Source: Fidelibacterota bacterium (GTDB taxonomy: Bacteria; Fidelibacterota; Marinisomatia; Marinisomatales; TCS55). From it: a DNA stretch of 6,151 bases. The notes beneath the pieces were generated by a model. That model saw only the letters and a program-made list of their open reading frames with translations. It made no database searches and was not told the DNA's origin. The translations under genes and the position numbers were made by a program. This document shows, piece after piece, positions 1-5,924 of this stretch. Position 1 is the stretch's first letter, and each line of letters starts with the position of its first letter. The stretch spans positions 14,649 through 20,799 of the forward strand of contig PAWC01000002.1 of the NCBI GenBank assembly GCA_002713385.1, given 5' to 3'.

Positions 1-2316
1 CCTGAAGGCTGGACAACGACTACAAATTCAGCAGTAGGTTGGTTTATCACCCAAGATGGATCCAGTGCTTTTTGGGCAATCCCATCGCATACATACTATG
101 CCTGCTCCAATGATGATGCAGCAGACGATGATGGTTCAGTAGATTATTTGATTACTCCATCTTTAAATACAAATGGAGCAACTGATTTTCAATTGAGTTT
201 TGCTTCTTATTATGATGGCGCATACAGTCAAACTGCACATGTTGAGATCAGCACAGATGGTGTCAATTTCACTGAAGTTTATTCGTTACCTGCCAGCGCA
301 GAGTGGGTCACTGAAACCGTTGATTTGAATGAATATGCAGGTGAAAACGAATTTTATATTGCCTTTCATTCAAATGATAACGGTGTATGGGCTTCTGGCT
401 GGGCAATAGATGATATTCTGGTCAGTTTTTCAGGAGGTCGCATTGCTCGCAATATTCACTTTGATTTTAATGAACTCGGACAATGGGTCATCACTGCAGA
501 TAAAGCGGAAGTAGTGGAACAGTATCCTAACGGAATTACATATCAACAGAAAGTGGATTGGGACAATCCACTTGAAACTCAACATGTTGATCGTGATGTA
601 CCTGTTACTGCGTACAACATTTATCGTACAATTGACGGTACGAACATAGACATGATAGCATCAGTCGGACCTGATGTATTGACATACATGGATGAAGATG
701 TAATTAACGGCACTACCTACTATTATTATATAAAAGCTGACTATACTCCAGATGGCACAGAATCCGGCCCATCCAACATCGCAGACGCCACACCTGTTGA
801 ATGGATAGAACTGGCCTTGAGCGATGGTGAAGCATTGTCTGGGGCAACAGACACTCTGGATATTTTTGTCAATAATGAATCAGATGTCAGTTTCTTTTAC
901 TTTGAAATTGAAGATGTTCCTGATTTACTGATTGCCCAAGAAATAATTGCGACTGATCGAACAAGTAGCTGGACATTGGATGTTGCTGAAGTTGGTGGAA
1001 AGATGGTGGTTACTGGCCTCGGGTTAGGGGATGATATGGCACCAGGGAGTGATGCTGTTTGCCGTGTTGTGGTGCTAGCGGCCAGTCAAGATCCGCTTAT
1101 GTTAGATTTGAGTATCACAACAGCTTCAGTGCAAGATGCTAATGGTAATGATATGATTTGGACTGCCGATGGAGCAACCTTTGATGTTACAGTTGAAACT
1201 CAATATTTGGTCATGCCCATTGCCCACGGCAATCCAGGTGATTTGATTACTATTCCCTTATTGATCAATAATACTCAGGATGTTTATGGAATACAGATTT
1301 TCCTGTCGGACTATCCTGATTTTTTAGATGGTATTGCTATTGCTGCTACAAACTATCATGATTTCAGTAACTGGACAGTAGAGGGAAATAATATAGGGAA
1401 TGAATATCGGATTCTGTTGTTTAATACTTCTTTGAATAATCCACTCCCGGCTGGGACGGGTCATATTGCTGATATTTCTATGTATATAGGTGCCGGTGCA
1501 GCAACGGGCTCTACGGTTGAGATACTTATGGAAGAAGTTGTTGTTGTTGATGTAAACAATATTGCCATGCATGCTGAACTGCATGAAAGTGAAGTATATA
1601 TTGGAACACCCGGTGCTATTTATACCGTAGGTGATGTGGATGAATCTGCACAAACCATTATGATTGAATTGGAAAATTCAACTCCAGTCTATGTTCTTGA
1701 AATCGACCTTGCAGATGCACCAGAAGGAATTGAAATTATTGATGTGACTCCAGCTGGCCGCTTTAGCGGTTCAGTAGATGGACAGACAGGTGAGACAGAA
1801 GATGGTATTGGCTATATACTTGCTTATGACCTGGCTAATGGTATTGCCGCAGGATCTGGTGAAATTCTGGAAGTCAGTTATAATGTTAATTCAAATTCAG
1901 ATTTTAGCGGCGATGTGCTCACTTGGTTAAGCTCAGTGAGTTCGGCAGATGCTGGATTGTTGTCTATTCCATCTAGTGGAACAGGATTTGCAATTCTCGA
2001 CGCAAGTTTGAGCGTGAATGAAGAAATTGAAATACCGGTTAAGTTTTCCCTGCATCCCGCATTTCCAAATCCATTCAACCCTATAACAAATATTCGTTAT
2101 GACTTACCTGAAGCAAGTTATATTGATCTGCGTGTATTTGATCTTGCTGGGCGGGAAGTTCGGACTTTGGTAAGGGGCTTTGACCATGCGGGTGAAAAAT
2201 CAGTGGTTTGGGATGCCAAGGATAATAACGGCCGCAGTGTAAGTGCCGGTGTGTATATATACAGATTGGAAACTGCAGGTCAGGTTCAATCCCAAAAACT
2301 GATTTTATTGAAGTAG
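1..2316 (+). CDS. Large secreted multidomain protein with cohesin-like repeats and T9SS-type C-terminal sorting domain (5' truncated)
   Basis: The frame is open from base 1 to TAG at 2314-2316, giving 771 visible residues; the real start lies upstream. Residues are numbered from base 1. Residues 1-145 resemble a MAM-like 'choice-of-anchor J' domain: PEGWT at the very start, DYLITPSL near 47-54, GWAIDDILV near 133-141. Residues about 185-265 form a fibronectin III domain (AYNIYRT, then TYYYYIKA and a GPSN turn). About 270-670 contain three divergent cohesin-like beta modules, each opening with a strand like INNTQDVYGIQIFLSDYPDF. Residues about 681-771 are a FlgD-Ig/type IX secretion sorting domain: FPNPFNP, IRYDLPE, VFDLAGREVRTL, SAGVYIYRLE, ending in QKLILLK. 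In the FCB group such domains direct export across the outer membrane by the Por system and are usually cleaved or anchored at the surface. No enzyme domain is visible in this part, so a surface adhesive or structural role is inferred; a catalytic N-terminal domain upstream cannot be excluded. Confidence 0.85.
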   Translation, partial: PEGWTTTTNSAVGWFITQDGSSAFWAIPSHTYYACSNDDAADDDGSVDYLITPSLNTNGATDFQLSFASYYDGAYSQTAHVEISTDGVNFTEVYSLPASAEWVTETVDLNEYAGENEFYIAFHSNDNGVWASGWAIDDILVSFSGGRIARNIHFDFNELGQWVITADKAEVVEQYPNGITYQQKVDWDNPLETQHVDRDVPVTAYNIYRTIDGTNIDMIASVGPDVLTYMDEDVINGTTYYYYIKADYTPDGTESGPSNIADATPVEWIELALSDGEALSGATDTLDIFVNNESDVSFFYFEIEDVPDLLIAQEIIATDRTSSWTLDVAEVGGKMVVTGLGLGDDMAPGSDAVCRVVVLAASQDPLMLDLSITTASVQDANGNDMIWTADGATFDVTVETQYLVMPIAHGNPGDLITIPLLINNTQDVYGIQIFLSDYPDFLDGIAIAATNYHDFSNWTVEGNNIGNEYRILLFNTSLNNPLPAGTGHIADISMYIGAGAATGSTVEILMEEVVVVDVNNIAMHAELHESEVYIGTPGAIYTVGDVDESAQTIMIELENSTPVYVLEIDLADAPEGIEIIDVTPAGRFSGSVDGQTGETEDGIGYILAYDLANGIAAGSGEILEVSYNVNSNSDFSGDVLTWLSSVSSADAGLLSIPSSGTGFAILDASLSVNEEIEIPVKFSLHPAFPNPFNPITNIRYDLPEASYIDLRVFDLAGREVRTLVRGFDHAGEKSVVWDAKDNNGRSVSAGVYIYRLETAGQVQSQKLILLK

Positions 2317-2380
2317 ACCACATCTTAATATTATAATACACCTGCAGGATGTGACGATCAGCAGGAAAAACTTCAAAATT

Positions 2381-2411
2381 AAGGGCAGGTTTTCCTGCCC
2401 TTTTTCTTTTT
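2381..2411 (+). terminator. Rho-independent terminator after the secreted-protein gene
   Basis: A perfect 9-bp stem (AAGGGCAGG at 2381-2389 pairing with CCTGCCCTT at 2394-2402) closes a TTTT loop. It is followed by a T-rich run to 2411 interrupted by one C. It lies 64 bases after the stop of the secreted-protein gene and separates that gene from the tRNA and respiratory operon. The minus-strand tail is less U-rich, so it looks mainly one-directional. Confidence 0.9.
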
Positions 2412-2446
2412 CTGACATGCATAAAATATTAACTTCGTCCGATTGT

Positions 2447-2452
2447 TATAAA
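2447..2452 (+). promoter_or_regulatory. Possible -10 element for the tRNA-Leu/respiratory operon
   Basis: TATAAA at 2447-2452 lies 8 bases before the tRNA, within a very AT-rich stretch (2412-2460) between the terminator and the tRNA. If used, transcription would start at about 2459-2460 with almost no tRNA leader. No convincing -35 TTGACA lies 16-18 bases upstream, and the region is so AT-rich that chance matches are easy. The argument for a promoter here is mainly positional: a strong terminator precedes, and only about 50 bases remain before the tRNA. Confidence 0.3.
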
Positions 2453-2460
2453 TATATATA

Positions 2461-2543
2461 GCCGCGGTGGTGGAATTGGTAGACACGCCAGATTTAGGAT
2501 CTGGTGCCCAATAGGTGTGAAGGTTCGACTCCTTTCCGCGGCA
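2461..2543 (+). tRNA. tRNA-Leu (anticodon UAG)
   Basis: This is a complete class II tRNA of 83 nt. The acceptor stem GCCGCGG (2461-2467) pairs fully with CCGCGGC (2536-2542), followed by discriminator A2543, the usual base for leucine tRNAs. The anticodon stem CCAGA (2488-2492) pairs with TCTGG (2500-2504) around the loop TTTAGGA, giving anticodon TAG at 2495-2497, which reads CUN leucine codons. The variable arm (2505-2518) forms a short GCC/GGT hairpin. The T arm has stem GAAGG/CCTTT (one G-T pair) with loop TTCGACT. The D arm carries TGGTAGACACG. The 3' CCA is not encoded: the genome continues CAAAA, so CCA must be added after RNase Z-type processing. The next reading frame starts 5 bases after A2543. 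Confidence 0.97.
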
Positions 2544-2548
2544 CAAAA

Positions 2549-3424
2549 ATGTCAGAAGAAATTAAAATAGAAAATATGAACACTCAGGAACCTGAAAAGA
2601 AATCAGCTATACGTGTTATTATACATAGTTTTTTTGTTGTTCCTTTTTTGATTGCTGTATTTGCAGTACTTGTTTTTTTAATGGTAAAAGTTCTCACCGT
2701 AGAGCCCAATACAGCCCGAGATTATTTAGAGCATGTAAAAATCGGTGGAACGACCAAACGATGGCAGGGTGCTTTCGAACTTTCCAAGATTCTTTCTAAT
2801 CCCAAAATGGTACCAAAAGATGATCGCTTTGTTCAGGATATGATTTCTACTTTTGAGTATTCAGCACATGAACACAATCCCCAGATTCGTTCTTATCTTG
2901 CTTTGGCCATGGGTAGAACGCGAGATCAGCGCTATACTCCAACGTTAATCAATGCATTGCAAGATAACGATTATTCTATCGTAGCTGCCTGTGCCTATTC
3001 TTTAGGTTTGATACAAAGTCACAAAGGATTCGCTGCTTTAAATAATATGGCTGATCATGAAGATGCACATGTACGGTTACAAACCATTATTGCACTGGGT
3101 AATTATCAGAATCATGAAGCAGAAAAAATATTTTTAACAGCATTAGCGGACCAGGAAGTTAATGTTCGCTGGGATGCAGCCGTAGCTTTGGCAAAGTTAA
3201 AAAATGACCGTGGACGCGGAATATTATTAGACCTTTTAGACCGAAAATATTTAGATTCTTTTCCTAATATTGATCCCTTTGAACAGGATCAAGCCATGTT
3301 GGTGGCGATTCAGGTTATACCCAATATTATTGATTCAGAATTTGAATCTGTATTAATAGATTTGAGAGATAAAGACCGTAGCATGAAGGTACGAGAAGCA
3401 GCACGACACGCATTAGTTGATTAA
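2549..3424 (+). CDS. Membrane-anchored HEAT-repeat protein, first gene of the Rieske/cytochrome b operon
   Basis: This is 291 residues from the ATG at 2549. Residues 1-20 are polar, and about 22-46 form one hydrophobic transmembrane helix (VVPFLIAVFAVLVFLMV), leaving a C-terminal domain of about 240 residues. That domain is an alpha-helical HEAT/Armadillo-type solenoid: repeated units begin near 110, 141, 172 and 203 with the pattern 'D/N-x-x-V/I-R-x-x-A-x-x-A-L/M-G' (for example PQIRSYLALAMG, AHVRLQTIIALG, VNVRWDAAVALAKL), a weaker unit lies near 70, and a final one (MKVREAARHAL) ends the protein. There is no CXXCH or other cofactor motif. HEAT solenoids usually mediate protein-protein contacts, so an assembly or accessory role for the complex encoded just downstream (8-base gap) is inferred. 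A longer frame opening with GTG at 2504 would run through the tRNA and is not credible. ATG 2576 (residue 10) is an alternative start, with a weak AGAAGAA 15 bases upstream. The topology of the solenoid is undetermined. Confidence 0.88.
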   Translation: MSEEIKIENMNTQEPEKKSAIRVIIHSFFVVPFLIAVFAVLVFLMVKVLTVEPNTARDYLEHVKIGGTTKRWQGAFELSKILSNPKMVPKDDRFVQDMISTFEYSAHEHNPQIRSYLALAMGRTRDQRYTPTLINALQDNDYSIVAACAYSLGLIQSHKGFAALNNMADHEDAHVRLQTIIALGNYQNHEAEKIFLTALADQEVNVRWDAAVALAKLKNDRGRGILLDLLDRKYLDSFPNIDPFEQDQAMLVAIQVIPNIIDSEFESVLIDLRDKDRSMKVREAARHALVD

Positions 3425-3432
3425 GAAAATAT

Positions 3433-4005
3433 ATGGCCGAAACAATTTCAAAAGAATCTGCTACTAAAGACCCTGGCCGTCGTCCACCCGCAGCCCTTGG
3501 TAAAGCTGATTCGAGCGATCAAATAACACGCCGTTCATTTTTTTCCTGGCTATCCATTGGGTGGTTAGCATTTGTTGCTGCAACTGGAGGGTTTTTTACC
3601 ATGATGCTGCGTTTCTTTTTCCCAAATGTGTTGTTTGAACCTGTACAGACCTTCCGCGCTGGATATCCAGATGATTATACTGTTGGTGAAGTAGATTTGC
3701 GATGGAAAAATAAATATGGTGTATGGATCGTTCGTAATGATGCTGGCATTTATGTTCTTTCAACAACATGTACGCATCTTGGCTGTACACCTAATTGGTT
3801 AAGTTCGGAACAAAAATTTAAATGCCCTTGCCATGGGAGTGGATTCTTTAAAACTGGAATTAATTTTGAAGGACCGGCGCCACGACCTTTGGAAAGATTC
3901 AAAATCGTTTTGGCAGATGATGGTCAGATCATTGTTGATAAAACAAGAAAATTTCAACAGGAAAAGGGTCAATGGAATGATCCGGAAGCGTTTTTGAAAG
4001 TATAA
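3433..4005 (+). CDS. Rieske [2Fe-2S] iron-sulfur subunit of a quinol:cytochrome c reductase
   Basis: This is the electron-accepting subunit that takes the first electron from quinol at the Qo site and hands it to a c-type cytochrome. It has 190 residues, a typical length. Residues 1-30 are polar; a twin-arginine motif TRRSFF (32-37, RR 33-34) is followed by a hydrophobic helix (about 37-62), which fits Tat export with the helix kept as a membrane anchor. The cluster-binding boxes are intact: CTHLGC (113-118) and CPCHGS (131-136). Cys113, His115, Cys131 and His134 are the expected ligands, and Cys118 and Cys133 form the expected disulfide. The following GPAPRPL (147-153) is the 'Pro loop' that shields the cluster. 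The gene starts 8 bases after the HEAT gene with only a weak AAGAAA upstream, and it ends 10 bases before the cytochrome b gene, consistent with one operon. It could be called qcrA/petC-like; no symbol is assigned because the complex type is mixed. Confidence 0.96.
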   Translation: MAETISKESATKDPGRRPPAALGKADSSDQITRRSFFSWLSIGWLAFVAATGGFFTMMLRFFFPNVLFEPVQTFRAGYPDDYTVGEVDLRWKNKYGVWIVRNDAGIYVLSTTCTHLGCTPNWLSSEQKFKCPCHGSGFFKTGINFEGPAPRPLERFKIVLADDGQIIVDKTRKFQQEKGQWNDPEAFLKV

Positions 4006-4006
4006 T

Positions 4007-4010
4007 GGAG
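4007..4010 (+). promoter_or_regulatory. Ribosome binding site of the cytochrome b6-type gene
   Basis: GGAG at 4007-4010 lies 5 bases before ATG 4016 and is the clearest Shine-Dalgarno sequence in the operon. It fixes the start at 4016 rather than at the out-of-frame ATG that overlaps the Rieske stop at 4005. Confidence 0.7.
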
Positions 4011-4015
4011 ATTAT

Positions 4016-4786
4016 ATGTTAGATAAATTTCGCGGGACTCAATTGTATAAATCTATCTTCCGCGGAGGTGGTGTTCCCAAAAGCCGCCGACAAAGGATGA
4101 TGGTGGTACTAAATAGTGTATTTCTTCATCTACACCCTGTAAGATTACCCAAACATGCAGTAAAGTTAAAATTCACCTGGTGCATGGGTGGATTATCTTT
4201 TTTCATATTTCTTATCTTGACCATTTCAGGTATACTGCTCATGTTTTATTATCGCCCGACGATTGAATATGCCTATAACGATATTATTGATCTAGCAGAA
4301 CAAGTTCCATTTGGGATCATGAGAGAAGTCCATCGCTGGGGCGCCCATGCCATGGTGATTACTGTGTGGCTGCACATGTTTCGTGTGTTTATGACAGGTT
4401 CATACAAACCTCCACGCGAATTTAATTGGGCAATAGGTGTTGTACTTTTACTTCTAACATTGTTATTGAGTTTTACCGGTTATCTGCTTCCTTGGGATCA
4501 GCTGGCCATTTGGGCGATTACTGTTGGATCCAATATGGCTCGGGCAACCCCATTTCTTGGACATGAAGGCCCTGGAGCAGGATTATTGGCTATTGGAGAT
4601 ATTAATTTTATAACCATGGGCAGTGATGTTCGTTTTGCTTTGATTGGAGGACGGTTTATGGGTGAAGCAGCACTTTTGCGTTTTTATGTGCTGCATTGTA
4701 TCGGCCTGCCTTTTATTATTATGATTTTCATGGCCGTACATTTCTGGAGAATTCGTAAAGACGGTGGTATTTCAACTCCTGTATAA
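4016..4786 (+). CDS. Cytochrome b6-type subunit (cytochrome b N-terminal, four-helix, dihaem)
   Basis: This is the dihaem core subunit that carries electrons across the membrane from the Qo to the Qi quinone site. At 256 residues it holds only the N-terminal four-helix half, as in split b6-type complexes. Helices lie near 57-78 (A), 106-126 (B), 138-158 (C) and 222-243 (D). Haem b ligands are His106 and His120 in helix B (HRWGAHA to WLHMFR) and His227 and His242 in helix D. The spacing of 14 and 15 residues is the b6 pattern; mitochondrial-type cytochrome b has 14 in helix D. FYYRPT (77-82), TGYLLPWDQ (154-162) and the C-terminal RIRKDGGIS resemble b6. Cys56 in WCMGG falls where b6 has the Cys that covalently holds haem ci/cn. 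Relative to b6, the N-terminus is about 20 residues longer, and about 20 residues are inserted in the C-D loop (around 183-205, GHEGPGAG onward). Start ATG 4016 is supported by GGAG 5 bases upstream. The C-terminal half is the next gene, 2 bases on. Confidence 0.95.
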   Translation: MLDKFRGTQLYKSIFRGGGVPKSRRQRMMVVLNSVFLHLHPVRLPKHAVKLKFTWCMGGLSFFIFLILTISGILLMFYYRPTIEYAYNDIIDLAEQVPFGIMREVHRWGAHAMVITVWLHMFRVFMTGSYKPPREFNWAIGVVLLLLTLLLSFTGYLLPWDQLAIWAITVGSNMARATPFLGHEGPGAGLLAIGDINFITMGSDVRFALIGGRFMGEAALLRFYVLHCIGLPFIIMIFMAVHFWRIRKDGGISTPV

Positions 4787-4788
4787 CA

Positions 4789-5907
4789 ATGGCTGATTTT
4801 AAGCATTTAATCGATACAATCTCGAATCCGACGATTCTATTTACGTCGACAATTATTATCTTTTTCTTTATTTTTCCCATCAATGACTGGTTTTATAAAT
4901 GGAACCGCCGGTTAAAATTGTATGTATTGTGGTCTGGCAAAGGTATGCTCATTGCGGCAATTATCATGGCTGCATTTTTCATGTTTGGCTTATCGGATCC
5001 TGATTTCAGATCCATTGTTCTGAAACCGGATAATGTGCCAATCTCTGGATTGATTTTTCTTGTTTACTTTTTTACATGGTTATCGATGCACCAGGCATAC
5101 GAAAACGATGCCAAATTAGAACGCGGCGAATCGATCGATGAACAATACGACGCACCAAATGATAAAGTGCTAGTTTGGCCGGACCTTGTGTATGTTGAAT
5201 TTATTGCTCTGATTTTATGTTCAGCTTTTCTGATGATCTGGTCCATTAGTTTACAAGCGCCTATCGAAGAGCCAGCGAACCCCTCCGAAGCTCCCAATCC
5301 TTCAAAAGCACCATGGTATTTCTTAGGCCTGCAGGAAATGCTGGTATATTTTGATCCCTGGATGGCTGGCGTTGTACTACCCAGCTTAATCATAGTAGGT
5401 TTGATGGCTTTCCCTTTTATCGATAATGAACCAGCTGGTTCTGGATATTATAGTTTTAAAAACAGGAAATTATCTATTGCTCTTTTCATGTTTGGCTGGC
5501 TGGTATTATGGAATATGCTGATCGTAGTTGGAACGTTTCTCAGGGGACCAAACTGGAATTTCTTTGGTCCTTTCGAATACTGGGATATCCATAAACTTGA
5601 AGCACTAACCAACATTAATTTATCTGAATATATTTATATTAAATGGTTTAGCACAGGGCTCCCTGACAGTATTCTAGCTAGAGAAATTTGGGGCATCCTT
5701 CTTTTAGCTGGCTATTATCTTATTCTGCCGCCATTATTGGCCAAAACTGTATGTAAGAAAATATATGAACGGTTAAATCCTTTTGTTTATTCAATTTTCA
5801 TTGTTTTGATCCTGACTGCATTAACATTACCGATTAAAATGTATCTGCGGTGGATGTTCAATTTGAAATACATCATAGCCATACCAGAATATTTCTTCAA
5901 TTTCTAG
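4789..5907 (+). CDS. Enlarged subunit IV-type protein (cytochrome b C-terminal domain with extra membrane helices)
   Basis: This completes the cytochrome b fold and supplies part of the Qo quinol-oxidation pocket. Its 372 residues compare with about 160 for plastid/cyanobacterial subunit IV. Residues 1-128 are an extension with three predicted membrane helices (about 15-30, 52-67, 86-98), then a charged segment (104-127). The subunit IV-like core starts at VWPDLVYVEF (129-138): helix E about 135-153, the conserved IEEPANP (159-165), the Qo motif region KAPWYFLGLQEML (173-185), helix F about 191-210 and helix G about 228-248. The Qo tetrapeptide is APWY (174-177), so the usual acidic residue of PEWY is Pro175. 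The C-terminal extension has a GPNWNFFGPFEYWD segment (253-266), NINLSEY, and two more helices (about 300-318 and 333-352). There is no CXXCH. The ATG lies 2 bases after the previous stop without a visible Shine-Dalgarno sequence, so translational coupling is likely. Confidence 0.92.
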   Translation: MADFKHLIDTISNPTILFTSTIIIFFFIFPINDWFYKWNRRLKLYVLWSGKGMLIAAIIMAAFFMFGLSDPDFRSIVLKPDNVPISGLIFLVYFFTWLSMHQAYENDAKLERGESIDEQYDAPNDKVLVWPDLVYVEFIALILCSAFLMIWSISLQAPIEEPANPSEAPNPSKAPWYFLGLQEMLVYFDPWMAGVVLPSLIIVGLMAFPFIDNEPAGSGYYSFKNRKLSIALFMFGWLVLWNMLIVVGTFLRGPNWNFFGPFEYWDIHKLEALTNINLSEYIYIKWFSTGLPDSILAREIWGILLLAGYYLILPPLLAKTVCKKIYERLNPFVYSIFIVLILTALTLPIKMYLRWMFNLKYIIAIPEYFFNF

Positions 5908-5924
5908 CATAGATTATATAGAAG

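Noticed and set aside
148..150. A TTG start for the secreted protein
   Set aside because: The frame is open to base 1, and the preceding 49 residues (PEGWT and onward) are part of the same MAM-like domain, so the gene simply begins outside the window.
1621..1650. GDVDES as a possible dockerin calcium-binding loop
   Set aside because: Dockerins need paired loops of the type GDVNGDG-x-x-x-x-D followed by helices; only the first three letters match, and the stretch is better explained as the start of the third cohesin-like module.
1324..1653. Minus-strand open frame of 109 residues
   Set aside because: It lies entirely inside the secreted-protein gene, its translation is low-complexity and resembles no protein, and it has no ribosome site or partner gene.
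2412..2417. CTGACA as a -35 box paired with TATAAA at 2447
   Set aside because: The spacing is 29 bases, far beyond the 16-18 expected.
2081..2422. Minus-strand open frame of 113 residues spanning the end of the secreted-protein gene and the terminator
   Set aside because: It runs antisense to the conserved sorting domain and through the terminator hairpin, and shows no recognisable domain.
2504..2548. A GTG start at 2504 that would extend the HEAT protein by 15 residues
   Set aside because: These bases are the anticodon stem end, variable arm, T arm and acceptor stem of tRNA-Leu; the added residues resemble translated tRNA and have no ribosome site.
4005..4018. ATG at 4005 overlapping the Rieske stop as a start for the cytochrome b gene
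   Set aside because: It is out of frame with the cytochrome b sequence; ATG 4016 is in frame and has GGAG at the right distance.
5064..5393. Minus-strand open frame of 109 residues
   Set aside because: It is a shadow of the conserved subunit IV coding sequence on the plus strand.
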